A stretch of DNA of 64,000 nucleotides from Bacillota bacterium (lineage in GTDB: Bacteria > Bacillota > Clostridia > Christensenellales > SZUA-584). Shown here in pieces: positions 17,461-28,718 of the stretch. The notes under the pieces were generated by a model. That model was not told the DNA's origin and ran no database searches. It was given only the letters and a program-made list of their open reading frames with translations. Each line of letters opens with the position of its first letter. Positions within the stretch are counted from its first letter, which is position 1. The translations under genes were made by a program, and so were the position numbers. The DNA is taken from assembly GCA_023428025.1 (NCBI GenBank), contig JAEYZN010000004.1, positions 43,538 through 107,537 on the forward strand, given 5' to 3'.

Positions 17461-20400
17461 AAGCCCTCCTTCTTATGCGCTTCACCGTTCGTGGTCCGTT
17501 TGTTTCCGTCGTTTTTCGACGCCCCCTCTTCCCGGTAACAGCGCCGGATGTCGCTTAAGAAACGAATCAGCTCGTCCAGGGAATTCTTCACCGTTTTAAA
17601 CACGATATACGGCGGCACAGCGGCTTTCAGCTGCGCCTGGCCCGGATGCTTCTCGAACGCGGCCAGCAGCCTCTCCGCGTTCACAGCGGCGTCCTCCACG
17701 TATTTGAGCGTGAACGTGCGCCCGCTGCGCGTCACCGAGATAATCCCCGCCCGCGCGGCGTACGCCTTGATCAGCGATATCAGCATCAGGTTTTCCACCG
17801 TCCTGGGCAGCCTGCCGTACCGGTCGGATATCTCGTCCTTCAATACCCGCGCGTTCTTCACCCCGTCTATCGCGGCGATCTTCTTGTATATCTCGATGCG
17901 CTGCATGTCGTCGCTGATGTACGCCTGCGGCACGTGCGCCGACAGGCCGATCTCCACCGACGTCTCGTTGATCTTCTCCACACGCTCGCCCTTTATCTCC
18001 GCCACCGCCTCTCGCATCAGGCGGCAATACATGTCGTACCCCACCGCCGCCATCTGGCCGGACTGCTCGGGCCCCAGCAGGTTGCCCGCGCCTCTTATTT
18101 CAAGGTCCCTCATCGCGATCTTGAAGCCCGCGCCCAGCTCGGTGAACTCGGCGATGGTCTGCAGCCGCTTCTCCGCCTCGGGCGTCATGTGCACGCCCGG
18201 CAGATATGTGAGATATGCGTACGAGCTTTTCGCGCCGCGCCCCACGCGCCCTTTTATCTGGTACAGCTGCGCCAGGCCGAATTTGTCCGCCTCATACACG
18301 ATCACCGTGTTCACGTTGGGAATGTCGATGCCGGACTCGATGATGGTGGTGCACAGCAGCACGTCGTATTCGTCCGCGAGGAACCGCACCATCACGTCCT
18401 CCATCGCGGTCTCGCCCATGCGCCCGTGCGCCATTGCCACCCGCGCCTCCGGTACGTGTTTGCGCAGGTCCACCGCCAGCTTATCCATCAGATTGATCTG
18501 GCGGCACACGAAATACACCTGCCCGCCCCGCTCCATCTCGCGCATCACGGCGTCGCGCAGCAGCTGCCCGGAATACTCCATCACGTAGCTCTCGGGCGCG
18601 CGCCGCTCGTCGGGCGGCGTGTCCAGCACGCTCATGTCGCGGATGCCCGTCAGCGCCATCTGCAGCGTCCGGGGGATGGGCGTGGCCGACAGCGTCAGCA
18701 CGTCCACGTTGCGCTTGATGTCCTTGATGCGCTCCTTGTGCGTCACGCCGAAGCGCTGCTCCTCGTCGATCACCAGCAGCCCCAGGTCCTTGAAGGCCAC
18801 GTCCTTGGACAGCAGCCGGTGCGTGCCGATCACCACGTCCACCGTGCCCGCCTTCAAACCCTCCAGTATGCGCTTCTCGTCGCCCGTGGACACATATCGC
18901 GATACCATCCCGATCTGTATCGCGAACTCGGCAAAGCGCTCCGCGAACGTGTGATAGTGCTGCCGGGCCAGCAGCGTGGTGGGCACCAGCACCGCGCACT
19001 GGCGGCCTTCCATCACCGCCTTGAAGCACGCGCGCATCGCCACCTCGGTCTTGCCGTAGCCCACGTCGCCCAGCAGCAACCGGTCCATCACCTTCTCCTG
19101 CTGCATGTCCTTCTTGATCTCTTCGATGCTCTTGAGCTGCCCTTCCGTCTCCTCGTAGGGAAAGTTCTCCTCAAACTGCTTCTGCCACACGGTGTCGTCG
19201 CCGTATTTCAGGCCCTTCTTGAACATGCGCTCGCTGTATATCGAGACGAGGTCCTCCGCCAGCTCCTTGACCGCCTTCTTGACGCGCGCCTTGGTCTGGC
19301 TCCACTCGCGCCCGCCCAGCTTGGAGAGGCGTTCGCCCTCGCCGCCCATGTATTTCTGCACGCGGTCGATCTGGTCGGTGGGGATGAACAGCTTGTCGCC
19401 GTCCCGGTACTCCAGTTCCAGATAATCCCGCGATATCTTCTGCATCTCGCGCTTCACCAGCCCCAGGAAGCGCCCCTTGCCGTGCACGTCGTGCACGATC
19501 ATGTCCCCCGGCTTCAGGTCCGCGAACAGGTCCATCTGTTTGCGGGGGGACATCGCCTTGCGTTTCCGCGCAAAGCCGTATATCTCGTGCTCGCCCAGGA
19601 AATAAGTCTTCTGTGCCGTCAGCTCAAAGCCGGATATCAGCCGCTGCGGGTACGCGCCCGCTTCGCCCGCTTCCAGCTGCCTCCCGTCTTTGATGCACGG
19701 CACCGTCAGCGCCTTGTCGGACAGCTCCGCCGCCAGCCGTTCGGCCCGCTGCGTGTTGCCGCAGCCGAGGTACACACGCCAGCCGCTGCGCACGCGCGCC
19801 TTCACGTCCTCCTGCAGCAGCTCCAGCTTGCGGTTATACGCCAATGCCGACTTGGCGGAAATGGCGATCTCCGTCTTCGCGTGCAGGCCGGAGCGGCTCA
19901 CCGAGCAGAAATCCGCCGCGGTATTGGCCGCCGCCTTTTTCACGATGTCCTCCAGAGGCAGGTAGAGCGCCTTCTGGTCGGCCACCGCTTCCCCGTTGGA
20001 TATCAGCCCGTACAGCCGCTGCTCGAAATCCCCGCACCGCTCCTCCGCCGCCGAGCGGATGTGCTTGTAGTCATCGAACAGCACCAGCGCGTCCGTCGCG
20101 TAGTCCAGCGCCGTCGCGCGGCACAGGGCGTACGCGTAGTTCTCCATGTCCTCGAAATACCGGTGCTTCTCAAGGCTTCTGGCGTAATCCGCGAACCGCT
20201 GCGCCAGCGCCGCGCTCTCCGGCTTCGCGGCCGCGAAATATTTGCGGCCCGCCGCCGCCGCCGTTTCGGACAGCGCCAGCTCCACAGCCGGGGCCAGCGT
20301 CACCGCGTCGAACTTCTCACGGCTGCGCCGCTGCGTCCCGGGGTCAAACGCGTGGATGCTCTCCACCACGTTGTCGAAAAAGTCGATGCGGTAGGGCGCC

Positions 20401-20945
20401 GCCGCGCCGGGACAGAACACGTCGAGTATCTCGCCGCGCCGCGCGGCCTGCCCCGCCGTCTCCACCGCGCTCACCCGCTCATAGCCGCTCAGCACCAGCT
20501 TGTGTATCAGCTGCTCCGGATCATACCTTCCGTCCTTCTCGACGCGCATGTGCGCCGCAAGAAAGTCTTCAGGCGGCGACAGCCGCGCACACAGCGCCTC
20601 TTCGCTGATGAAGGCCAGCCGCGCGCCGCCCGCCAGTCTGGACAGCGCCCGGATGCGCTCGAACATCCGCTCACGGCTCCGCGCGACGGAAGATCGCAGC
20701 TGCAGCGCCCTTTTGGGGATGTGCAGCGCGTCCGTCCGGGCCGCCGCGAACTGCTCCGCCTTGTCGTCCGTGGCGCACACCACGATCACAGGCCGTTTCA
20801 GCGCCTCGCCGATTGCCGCGGCGATATGCGGCCTCAGCGCTTCGGGCACGGCAAAAAGCGCGCAGGGCGTCTGCCCCGCACGTATCGCTTTTTCCAGTCT
20901 CTGAAATTCTTCCAGCTGTCTGATATGGGATGTTATCTGCATCAC
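17457..20945 (-). CDS. mfd: Transcription-repair coupling factor
   Basis: 1162 residues, the usual Mfd length. Order: UvrB-homology region (residues 1-330), the RNA polymerase interaction domain around 450-520 with [16 protein letters not shown], superfamily 2 helicase lobes with Walker [24 protein letters not shown] and [14 protein letters not shown], and a C-terminal TRCF domain with [17 protein letters not shown]. Mfd removes RNA polymerase stalled at lesions and recruits UvrA. The start is GTG at 20945 or ATG at 20942; both overlap the pth stop, so translation is coupled. It sits in the glmU-HAD-pth-mfd chain, a common arrangement of Bacillota. Confidence 0.97.
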   Translation of the reverse strand: MMQITSHIRQLEEFQRLEKAIRAGQTPCALFAVPEALRPHIAAAIGEALKRPVIVVCATDDKAEQFAAARTDALHIPKRALQLRSSVARSRERMFERIRALSRLAGGARLAFISEEALCARLSPPEDFLAAHMRVEKDGRYDPEQLIHKLVLSGYERVSAVETAGQAARRGEILDVFCPGAAAPYRIDFFDNVVESIHAFDPGTQRRSREKFDAVTLAPAVELALSETAAAAGRKYFAAAKPESAALAQRFADYARSLEKHRYFEDMENYAYALCRATALDYATDALVLFDDYKHIRSAAEERCGDFEQRLYGLISNGEAVADQKALYLPLEDIVKKAAANTAADFCSVSRSGLHAKTEIAISAKSALAYNRKLELLQEDVKARVRSGWRVYLGCGNTQRAERLAAELSDKALTVPCIKDGRQLEAGEAGAYPQRLISGFELTAQKTYFLGEHEIYGFARKRKAMSPRKQMDLFADLKPGDMIVHDVHGKGRFLGLVKREMQKISRDYLELEYRDGDKLFIPTDQIDRVQKYMGGEGERLSKLGGREWSQTKARVKKAVKELAEDLVSIYSERMFKKGLKYGDDTVWQKQFEENFPYEETEGQLKSIEEIKKDMQQEKVMDRLLLGDVGYGKTEVAMRACFKAVMEGRQCAVLVPTTLLARQHYHTFAERFAEFAIQIGMVSRYVSTGDEKRILEGLKAGTVDVVIGTHRLLSKDVAFKDLGLLVIDEEQRFGVTHKERIKDIKRNVDVLTLSATPIPRTLQMALTGIRDMSVLDTPPDERRAPESYVMEYSGQLLRDAVMREMERGGQVYFVCRQINLMDKLAVDLRKHVPEARVAMAHGRMGETAMEDVMVRFLADEYDVLLCTTIIESGIDIPNVNTVIVYEADKFGLAQLYQIKGRVGRGAKSSYAYLTYLPGVHMTPEAEKRLQTIAEFTELGAGFKIAMRDLEIRGAGNLLGPEQSGQMAAVGYDMYCRLMREAVAEIKGERVEKINETSVEIGLSAHVPQAYISDDMQRIEIYKKIAAIDGVKNARVLKDEISDRYGRLPRTVENLMLISLIKAYAARAGIISVTRSGRTFTLKYVEDAAVNAERLLAAFEKHPGQAQLKAAVPPYIVFKTVKNSLDELIRFLSDIRRCYREEGASKNDGNKRTTNGEAHKKEGL

Positions 20946-21568
20946 GGCCCTTGCGGCGCGTTGAAGCGGCTCTGCGCTTCGGCGATGCCGTCCTTCAGTA
21001 TAGATTCCACCGCGTCCGCCGCCCGTGTCAGCGTGTCCATCGCGGCCTGCTTGTCTTCGTATCCGCCCAGCACGTGGTCCACGATGTCGCCGCCCGGCTT
21101 GCCGATCCCCACACGCACACGCACGAACTCGTCCGTCTGCAGATGGTATATCACCGAACGCATGCCATTGTGCGTGCCCGCGCTGCCCTGCGCCTTCACG
21201 CGCACCGTGCCCACCTTCAAATCCACGTCGTCATAAACGAGGATCAGCTGCTCGGCCCGCACGCGCAGCGCCTGTGCCATCTCCTTCACGCTTATCCCAG
21301 AGTTGTTCATGTACGTCTGCGGCATCGCCAGCAGCACCTTTTTCCCGCCGATCACGCCTTTGCCCACCACAGCCTGGTACGCGCGCATGCGCACGCTGAT
21401 GCCGTGGCGCTGCGCCAGGATGGACAGCACGTCAAAGCCCGCGTTGTGCCGCGTGTGCGCATATTTGCCGCCCGGGTTCCCAAGGCCCACGATATAATAG
21501 TCGCTTATATGATCCGTGGCAGATTTTCTGCGAATCCTAACAGATCCGAATAGCTTCCCTGTTGGCAT
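20942..21568 (-). CDS. pth: Peptidyl-tRNA hydrolase
   Basis: Pth releases peptides from prematurely dropped peptidyl-tRNA. The active-site landmarks are present: GLGNPGGKYAHTRHNAGF with Asn and His, and LVYDDVDLKVGTVRVKAQGSAGTHNGMRS with the catalytic Asp. The drawn frame begins at the ATG at 21568, inside the HAD gene, giving 208 residues. Normal Pth would begin at about DYYIVGLGNPG, near 21495-21510, next to the HAD stop, but no ATG, GTG or TTG lies there in frame. The N-terminal 24 residues are therefore uncertain: either a real extension with a 64-base gene overlap, or a non-standard start such as ATA. Confidence 0.93.
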   Translation of the reverse strand: MPTGKLFGSVRIRRKSATDHISDYYIVGLGNPGGKYAHTRHNAGFDVLSILAQRHGISVRMRAYQAVVGKGVIGGKKVLLAMPQTYMNNSGISVKEMAQALRVRAEQLILVYDDVDLKVGTVRVKAQGSAGTHNGMRSVIYHLQTDEFVRVRVGIGKPGGDIVDHVLGGYEDKQAAMDTLTRAADAVESILKDGIAEAQSRFNAPQGP

Positions 21569-22218
21569 TTGGGCCCCTTCTCCACGTCTCCGATCACATG
21601 GTCCAGCACCAGAAAGGCTTCAAACCCCAGCGCCACGGCGGACAGGTCGTCCACCACGTCGTTGCCCACGATGTAGCACTCGCTGGCCTCAAGGCCGGTG
21701 TGACCGAGTATCTCCTCAAAATATTTCGGGTTTGGCTTGCAGTAGCGCGCGTTGTCGTAATACGTGATGTATTCGAAATCGCCCGGGTCCAGCCCGGCCC
21801 ACGCGACGCGCGTATTGGTCGCCACAGGCGGAAACAGCGGGTTGGTCGCGAGGATCAGACGGTAGCCCTTTTCCTTCAGCACCTTCACCGTCCGCTTCAC
21901 GTATTCGTCCGCACGGGTGGCCGCCTGCAGCTGCAGGAACTCGCCCGTGTAAAACCCGTCCATATGGTCGGTCAGCTCCTCGCGGTCCACATCCGAGTGC
22001 GCCGCGATCACGTCAAAAAACACGTCGCGGTTCAGCGCCCGCCCATCATTTTTGAGCATGGCCCGCAGCGCCTTGCCGAATATCTCCCCGCCCTTCTCCC
22101 GGCTGATCCTGTCGTAAAACCCGTTCTGCTGGATGGCCTTCATATAGATGTGCGTGAAGGTATCCATGTCCATCGGCAGCAGCGTCCCGTCCAGATCGAA
22201 AAAAACCGCTTTCCTCAT
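21505..22218 (-). CDS. HAD-superfamily hydrolase
   Basis: 237 residues from the ATG at 22218, whose ATGA overlaps the glmU stop. It shows HAD motif I FFDLDGTLLPMD with both aspartates, motif II LATNPLFPP, and a motif III/IV region CKPNPKYFEEI followed by CYIVGNDVVDDLSAV. A helical cap of about 100 residues sits between motifs I and II (type C1). It most likely is a phosphatase acting on a small sugar or nucleotide phosphate; substrate unknown. Its position between glmU and pth and the coupled starts indicate a single transcript. Confidence 0.9.
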   Translation of the reverse strand: MRKAVFFDLDGTLLPMDMDTFTHIYMKAIQQNGFYDRISREKGGEIFGKALRAMLKNDGRALNRDVFFDVIAAHSDVDREELTDHMDGFYTGEFLQLQAATRADEYVKRTVKVLKEKGYRLILATNPLFPPVATNTRVAWAGLDPGDFEYITYYDNARYCKPNPKYFEEILGHTGLEASECYIVGNDVVDDLSAVALGFEAFLVLDHVIGDVEKGPKCQQGSYSDLLGFAENLPRII

Positions 22219-23579
22219 TCGCCCCGCCTTTTTTTGGCCCAGCCGGGTATCACCGTCTGTCGGCTCCGCGCGATGCACAGCGAATCCGGCTCCACATCGG
22301 TCGTCACCGTGGAGCCCGCCGCCACATATGCGCCGTCCCCCACGGTCACCGGCGCGATCAGGTTGGCGTTACAGCCCACGAACGCGTTTTTGCCCACCGT
22401 CGTCTTAGACTTCTTTTGGCCGTCGTAATTGACGAACACCACGCCGCAGCCGACGTTGGTATTCTCCCCGATTTCGCCATCGCCGATGTAAGACAGGTGC
22501 GACACCTTCGCGCCGTCATGGATCACGGCGTTTTTGACCTCCACGAAATCGCCCACGCGGCAGCCGTTGCCCACCACCGTCTTGGGCCGCAGGTACGCGT
22601 ACGGGCCGATCGTCGAGTTTTCGCCCACCACGGCGTCCAGCAGCACCGAGTTCTGCACCTTGGTGCCGTTGCCCACCCGGCTGCCCACAATCCGGCTGCC
22701 GGGATACAATATCGCGTCTTCGCCGATCACGGTGTTGCCCTCCAGCGTCACGCCGGGGTAGATCACCGTGTCCTGTCCCACCGTCACGCCCGCGTCGATG
22801 TACACGGAAGCGGGGTCGATGATCGTCACGCCGTCCAGCAGCAACTGCGTGTTGATGCGCTTGCGCAGCAACCGGGCCGCTTCGGCCAGCTGAACGCGGT
22901 CGTTCACGCCGATATATTCGTCCGGGTCGTCGCACACCACCGCTTCAGCGCCGTAGCCCTGCCGCACGATATCATGCACGCAGTCGGTGATGTAATACTC
23001 GCCCTGGTCGTTGTTCGGTTTCAAGTTGTCCAGCGCTTTTTTCAGCGCCGGGATATAAAAGCAGTAGACCGACAGATTCACCTCACGGGTCGCGCGCTCA
23101 TCCTCCGAGGCGTCGCGGTGCTCCACGATGCGCACGCCGCTGCCTTCGCGGATAACCCTGCCGTAGCCCGCCGGGTCGTCCACGACGGCTGTCAGCAGGC
23201 ACGCGCCCAGCTTCTTTTCCGCGGCCCGCTGCGCGATGATCCGCAGCGTCTGCGACCGGATCAGCGGCATATCGCCCGCCACGACCAGCGCATACCCGTC
23301 GCCCGTCAGATATTCGCCCGCCGCCATCACGGCATGGCCGGAGCCCAGCTGCTGCTCCTGCACGGCGTAGCGCACGCGCCCGCCGAAATATTCCCTCACT
23401 TTTTCAGCGCCGCTGCCGATCACCAGCACCGGCTCACTGCCCGTTGCTTCGCGGGCAGCGTCCACCACCCAGGCGGTCAGGGGCTTGCCCGCCGTCCTAT
23501 GCAGCGCCTTGGGCAGCCGGGATCTCATCCGCTTGCCTTCGCCCGCCGCCAGCACGATGCCCACACAGTCTATATTCAT
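22215..23579 (-). CDS. glmU: Bifunctional UDP-N-acetylglucosamine pyrophosphorylase / glucosamine-1-phosphate acetyltransferase
   Basis: 454 residues. The N-terminal nucleotidyltransferase domain has the LAAGEGKRMRSRLPK signature with the GxGxRM loop, QxQLGSGHA and GDMPL. The C-terminal half is a left-handed beta-helix of hexapeptide repeats with the acetyltransferase motifs FVEVKNAVI, HLSYIGDGEIGENTNVGCG and NYDGQKKSKTTVG. It makes UDP-GlcNAc from glucosamine-1-phosphate for peptidoglycan and so supplies MurA, which is encoded at 53.3-54.6 kb. First gene of the chain; a good promoter lies upstream. Confidence 0.97.
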   Translation of the reverse strand: MNIDCVGIVLAAGEGKRMRSRLPKALHRTAGKPLTAWVVDAAREATGSEPVLVIGSGAEKVREYFGGRVRYAVQEQQLGSGHAVMAAGEYLTGDGYALVVAGDMPLIRSQTLRIIAQRAAEKKLGACLLTAVVDDPAGYGRVIREGSGVRIVEHRDASEDERATREVNLSVYCFYIPALKKALDNLKPNNDQGEYYITDCVHDIVRQGYGAEAVVCDDPDEYIGVNDRVQLAEAARLLRKRINTQLLLDGVTIIDPASVYIDAGVTVGQDTVIYPGVTLEGNTVIGEDAILYPGSRIVGSRVGNGTKVQNSVLLDAVVGENSTIGPYAYLRPKTVVGNGCRVGDFVEVKNAVIHDGAKVSHLSYIGDGEIGENTNVGCGVVFVNYDGQKKSKTTVGKNAFVGCNANLIAPVTVGDGAYVAAGSTVTTDVEPDSLCIARSRQTVIPGWAKKRRGE

Positions 23580-23620
23580 CGCTTTTCACTCCCGTCAGTG
23601 TGTAAATCTAAGCCATATCA

Positions 23621-23649
23621 ATATTAGTTTATTATGCCGGACGTGTCAA
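23621..23649 (-). promoter_or_regulatory. Sigma-A-type promoter for glmU
   Basis: Minus strand TTGACA (23644-23649), 17-base spacer, TAATAT (23621-23626), about 40 bases before the glmU ATG. Confidence 0.75.
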
Positions 23650-23754
23650 TGCGCCCGGCTTTTGATGCGCAATTCTTAACAGCCGTCCCGGCGGTGCTTG
23701 CCGTCTTTCATGCGTTCCCGAAAGACCGGCATGATTCCAGCAACCCTGCGGCGG

Positions 23755-23783
23755 TTGTCATATGCGGCGGTCCGTGTTATAAT
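23755..23783 (+). promoter_or_regulatory. Promoter of the fluoride riboswitch-crcB transcript
   Basis: TTGTCA (23755-23760), 17-base spacer and a consensus TATAAT (23778-23783). Transcription would start only a few bases before the riboswitch aptamer. Confidence 0.85.
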
Positions 23784-23787
23784 TTTT

Positions 23788-23884
23788 ATCGGGAATGAAG
23801 TGCTCCCCGCGCCACCGGCCAAACCGCTTTTTAAAGCTGATGACTTCTGTGAATTTTTGTGATTCTCAGAAGCCTCGGCTTTTT
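23788..23884 (+). ncRNA. Fluoride riboswitch (crcB motif) with expression platform
   Basis: The aptamer shows the conserved fluoride-sensing pattern: GGGAATGAAGTGCTCCCCGC, then CGGCCAAACCGCTTT, then AGCTGATGACTTCTG. Downstream, CTTCTG and CAGAAG (about 23843-23872) can form a hairpin competing with the 3' part of the aptamer, and AGAAGC-CTCG-GCTTTTTT gives a terminator-like hairpin at about 23867-23884. Fluoride binding is expected to disfavour the terminator and turn on crcB, directly downstream. Confidence 0.9.
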
Positions 23885-23902
23885 TGAATCGGGGAGGTTT
23901 TT

Positions 23903-24280
23903 TTGATAACGGTCATCTTTGTCGGGCTGGGCGGGTTTCTGGGGACGTGTGTACGCTACATCTTAACCAAAGCTTTTGGCATAGTCCTGCCGGGGTTCCC
24001 GTTTGGTACGCTGCTGTCCAACGTATTGGCGGGCTTTTTTATCGGCTTCATCATCGGCATGGAACGCCAGGCAAGCTCCCTGCCCGGCAGGACGAAGCTG
24101 TTCCTGACCAGCGGCCTGCTGGGGGGCCTCAGCACTTTTTCCACGTTCAGCATGGAAACCATCGCCATGCTGGAAGGCGGCAAGTACCTGTGCGCGGGAG
24201 CGAATACGCTGCTGAACGTCGGTTTAAGCCTGCTGTGCGTTCTGGCCGGGTTATGGCTGGCCAAAATGCTCAAAGCATAG
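23903..24280 (+). CDS. crcB: Fluoride exporter CrcB/Fluc
   Basis: 125 residues with four membrane helices. The start is TTG at 23903 after GGGGAGG; no ATG fits. The Fluc signature is visible: GFLGTCVRYILTK with the conserved Arg and the central PFGTLLSNVLAGFFIG, and the GGLSTFSTFSMETI segment that bears the phenylalanines lining the fluoride pores and the Na+ site. Fluc works as an antiparallel dimer exporting F- passively. The preceding fluoride riboswitch strongly supports the call. Some clostridia use two crcB genes; only one is seen here. Confidence 0.96.
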   Translation: MITVIFVGLGGFLGTCVRYILTKAFGIVLPGFPFGTLLSNVLAGFFIGFIIGMERQASSLPGRTKLFLTSGLLGGLSTFSTFSMETIAMLEGGKYLCAGANTLLNVGLSLLCVLAGLWLAKMLKA

Positions 24281-24288
24281 CGCAAAAC

Positions 24289-24314
24289 GCCCCGCCGGAA
24301 TGGCCGGCAGGGCG
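24289..24314. terminator. Bidirectional hairpin between crcB and the phosphofructokinase gene
   Basis: CGCCCCGCCGG and CCGGCAGGGCG pair around a short loop with one mismatch. The two genes converge on it; a T-rich tract is weak on both sides. Confidence 0.55.
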
Positions 24315-24341
24315 CTGCGATGGATGTATCAACCTTTCAGC

Positions 24342-25421
24342 TTATTTCGCTGTTTTCTTCTGCTTGGGCTCCCCGTAGCTGAGGCCCGTCTCGCGCCCCA
24401 CGGCCAGCAGCGGCGCGTCCAGCGGCACCGTCTTGGTCAGGCCCGCCACATCCTTGATCAGGTTGGAGGTGATCTCGCCGCCCTTCACGGCCACCGTATG
24501 CCCGAAGTCCCGTTTCTCGATCAGCTTGGCCGCGTACACGCCCATCTGCGTCGCCAGCACGCGGTCATACGGGCACGGCGCGCCCCCGCGCTGGTAATGC
24601 CCCGGCACCACCACGCGGATGTCGATGTCGATCACCTTATTGAGATCGTCCGCCAGCTTGTAGCCGATGGAATAGTTCTGGCCTTTCAGGTTCTGCTCCT
24701 CCGAATCGTCGATGCTGCGCGCGCCCTCCGCCACCGCGATGATGGAGAAGTGCTTGCCGCTCTCATAGCGGTCGTTGATCACGTCGGCCACCGCACCTAT
24801 GTCATACGGGATCTCAGGCAGAAGGATCACATCCGCGCCGCCCGCAATGCCCGCGGAGAGCGTCAGCCATCCGGCGGTGTTGCCCATCAGCTCCACGATC
24901 ATCACGCGCGAGTGCGACACCGCGGTGGTGTGCACTTTGTCGATCACGTCCGTCGCGATATCCACGGCGCTCTGGTACCCAAAGGTAACCTCTGTGCCCC
25001 ACACGTCGTTGTCGATGGTCTTGGGCAGGCTGATCACGTTCAGCCCCTGGTCAAACAGCAGCCCGGCCGCCGCGTGCGTGCCGTTCCCGCCGATCACCAC
25101 GATGCAGTCCAGCTCCATCTTCCCGTAGTTCTTCGCCATCATCTTGAACGAATCCAGATACTTGCCGGAATTCTGCCGCATCATCTTGTCCCGCTGCCGG
25201 GAAGTCCGAAGGATGGTGCCGCCCCGCGTCAGTATGCCGGAGAATTCCTCCCTGTCCATCTCGCGGTACTGCAGATCGATCAGCCCGCCGAACCCGTCCA
25301 TGATGCCGACGATCTGCGCGTCGTCAAAGAACTGGTACGACGCCCTTGCCACGCCCCTTATCGCGGCGTTAAGGCCGGGGCAGTCTCCGCCGCTTGTCAA
25401 TATACCAATGCGCTTGGCCAT
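24342..25421 (-). CDS. 6-phosphofructokinase (group III type)
   Basis: 359 residues, start ATG at 25421 after a GGAGGG site. It has the PFK fold signatures GILTSGGDCPGLNAAIRG, GGTILRTSR, the catalytic PKTIDNDVWGTEVTFG with the Asp base, and MGNTAGWLTLSAG. The site that separates ATP from pyrophosphate users reads GGNGTHAAA with Gly at the discriminating position, which favours ATP. The length and loop pattern resemble the mixed group III/PfkA-like enzymes of clostridia and actinobacteria rather than short 320-residue PfkA. It commits fructose-6-phosphate to glycolysis. Confidence 0.92.
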   Translation of the reverse strand: MAKRIGILTSGGDCPGLNAAIRGVARASYQFFDDAQIVGIMDGFGGLIDLQYREMDREEFSGILTRGGTILRTSRQRDKMMRQNSGKYLDSFKMMAKNYGKMELDCIVVIGGNGTHAAAGLLFDQGLNVISLPKTIDNDVWGTEVTFGYQSAVDIATDVIDKVHTTAVSHSRVMIVELMGNTAGWLTLSAGIAGGADVILLPEIPYDIGAVADVINDRYESGKHFSIIAVAEGARSIDDSEEQNLKGQNYSIGYKLADDLNKVIDIDIRVVVPGHYQRGGAPCPYDRVLATQMGVYAAKLIEKRDFGHTVAVKGGEITSNLIKDVAGLTKTVPLDAPLLAVGRETGLSYGEPKQKKTAK

Positions 25422-25622
25422 GAATATGTCCCTCCGAAAAAATTATCATATTTATAAAACCGAAAAAGCGGAAGCGTAACTTCCACTTTTACTATATATT
25501 ATTTCCTGCCGGCTGTCTAATACCAGTATGTTCTGTTTTCATTGACATCCGGCGCCATCGTGCCGCCTGCGATACCGGAATAATCAGTATGTCCGAATGC
25601 AGCAGAAATTTTGCTGATTATG

Positions 25623-26978
25623 CTAAAACGGCGTCGAATAGCCCAGCATATCTTCAATGTCCATCACCTGAGCGTCGTCCACATCCATGGAAAACCGCTC
25701 GTCGTCCTCCACGGCCTCCTCCGGCATGCCGGCCTTCAGTGTGCGCTCAAAGACGAAGGATTCGGTATCACCACCGCTTCTGTCCGCAATATCCAACCGG
25801 CCTTCCAGCGTATCCCGCGACCATGTCACACCGCCTTCGAAGTCATACGCCTCACCTTGCCCGGGTACGGCGCTTCCGCTCAGCGCCAGGCCTTCCGGCG
25901 TTTTGCCGACCGTCATTTCGATCACCGTGCTGTTATCATCATTCGAATCAATGCCCAGAACGATGTGTTTGCCGCCCTTCTGCTGCTCGTAGCCAAAGGT
26001 GATCATCGTCACCGATCCGCCCTCCTGATACCGGGCAGCCAGCCCGCTTGGCTTGCCGCCCGCGTATGAGATCTGAAGCGTCAGGTTAAAGTCCGCAAAA
26101 TCGAGCGCGGCCACCATCTGCGACAGCATTTCATCGATATCCGTATCCCTGGCGATCATGTTATTGAGCATGTTATCGGCTTCGCGCCTCAGCTCATCGT
26201 CGTTATCCAGCCTGTCGGAGAATTCGTCCAGCATATCCTGAACATCCCCCGCTGTCATCTCCAGGGTGAAGGCGTCGTCTGTTTTTTCAAAGCGATCCTC
26301 GCCGATGCTGTTCAGCAGCGCTTCGGCCAGCTTCTTATAATCCACAACGGTATCGTTGTCCGTCAGCGCGGCCAGCCGCTCTTTGAGCGGCATGGAGCCG
26401 GACAGGTCGGCGTCGGTGTCAAACCGCATGCCCACCACCGAACCGAACGACTCCATGTACAGCGTATCCTCCAGCAGCAGCAGTTTTATCGGCAACACAC
26501 CGGCATCCACCGCCATGCCCAGCGCCTGATTGTCATACGCCATGGACAGGCTCATATCCAGGTCCGCTTGATCGGCGGATACGCTGATATCCATATCGAA
26601 AGGCTCGCTGCCTATATCCGGCGTCTTTATCACGGCAAAATCGGAAAAGGCCCCTGCGAAAACACGCACGCCGTCGTTGAAAAAGCGGGTTTGCACCGTG
26701 TTGCCGGACAGCGGCCACGCCCCGCCGGCAAACACCACAAATATCAGCACCGCCGCGACCGCCAGCGCCGCTAGCCCGATGCCGCCCCACATCAGTCCCT
26801 TCGCCTTTTTGTTCATCCGTCTTTTTTGCGGCGGCGGGAAGTCCGCGTACGGCTCATCGCTGCCCGGCGGCTGAGAATATGGCGCCGGGGCGGAGGCTTC
26901 CTGCCCGGCAGGCGCGCCGCACCTGGCACAAAAACGATCGCCATCAGGTATGGGTGCACCGCAATGCTGACAATACAT
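25623..26978 (-). CDS. Zinc-ribbon membrane protein with large extracytoplasmic domain
   Basis: 451 residues from the ATG at 26978, which follows GGAGGAG; the GTG five codons upstream lies inside that site. The N-terminus is a zinc ribbon (CQHCGAPIPDGDRFCARCGAP). A proline-rich linker, a basic stretch and a single membrane helix at about residues 62-84 (GGIGLAALAVAAVLIFVVFAG) follow. The remaining 360 residues lie outside the cell and are rich in Asp, with repeated beta-strand patterns as in lipoprotein-like scaffold folds. No enzyme motif was recognised. Proteins of this layout are common in clostridia and have no firm function. No clear operon partner. Confidence 0.75.
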   Translation of the reverse strand: MYCQHCGAPIPDGDRFCARCGAPAGQEASAPAPYSQPPGSDEPYADFPPPQKRRMNKKAKGLMWGGIGLAALAVAAVLIFVVFAGGAWPLSGNTVQTRFFNDGVRVFAGAFSDFAVIKTPDIGSEPFDMDISVSADQADLDMSLSMAYDNQALGMAVDAGVLPIKLLLLEDTLYMESFGSVVGMRFDTDADLSGSMPLKERLAALTDNDTVVDYKKLAEALLNSIGEDRFEKTDDAFTLEMTAGDVQDMLDEFSDRLDNDDELRREADNMLNNMIARDTDIDEMLSQMVAALDFADFNLTLQISYAGGKPSGLAARYQEGGSVTMITFGYEQQKGGKHIVLGIDSNDDNSTVIEMTVGKTPEGLALSGSAVPGQGEAYDFEGGVTWSRDTLEGRLDIADRSGGDTESFVFERTLKAGMPEEAVEDDERFSMDVDDAQVMDIEDMLGYSTPF

Positions 26979-27401
26979 AAACAACTCCTCCACTCCTGTC
27001 TATGAATTCATACTACACCGTCCGCGCAGACATTACCATAGGACGGACCATTCATTCTATTCAATTCAGACCTGTTAAATCTCAGCAAAAAAATAGCAGA
27101 GTAGAACTCTGCGATGAAAAGTTAAAATGAAAAGAACGTTGGTTTCCCCCCAACATTATTCACAGAGCCAAAAGGCTCGTGAAAACGGAATTGATTGTGT
27201 ACGCCCAAAACCTGTGCGTACCTTCACGTGCCACAGGCAGGCCAGCTTTGCGCCGCCTGCTGGCCGCTCATGCCCCGGTACAATCTCCAGATTCGTGCTG
27301 ACCAGCCAAACGCGCCAACTTAATCTGGATATTCTTCCTTAATGAGGAACTAAAATTAAAAGGAGAGGCCGGTCAGCCCCTCCTTTCATCATGTATCAAG
27401 A
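26979..27401. other. Intergenic gap with several hairpins
   Basis: No gene is supported; a 71-codon plus frame at 27127 has no ribosome binding site and no motif. Three small hairpins are seen: GCAGAG/CTCTGC near 27095-27112, GTTGG/CCAAC near 27139, and GAGCC/GGCTC near 27162-27178. The tuf terminator is listed separately. Confidence 0.5.
27358..27386 (-). terminator. Terminator after tuf
   Basis: AAAGGAG-GGC and GCC-CTCCTTT pair around a CGGTCA loop; on the minus strand a TTTAATTTTAG tract follows. It closes the str operon. Confidence 0.8.
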
Positions 27402-28613
<1,212 letters not shown>

Positions 28614-28718
28614 TGATTTCTCCTCCTCAATCATTGTTGGATCATTGATTAATTTGTGTTACAAACGGCCTGCACCACGGTTCTGGTTGCCGCCGTTTTA
28701 AAATAACCTGTCGTCTTA

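Noticed and set aside
17646..21236. A 1196-codon open frame on the plus strand across mfd and pth
   Set aside because: It is antisense to mfd, whose full Mfd domain order is clear; the product is a low-complexity shadow rich in Arg, His and Leu, typical of GC-rich antisense frames.
27127..27342. 71-codon plus-strand frame between the zinc-ribbon gene and tuf
   Set aside because: No ribosome binding site or family features; the stretch is explained by small hairpins and the tuf terminator.
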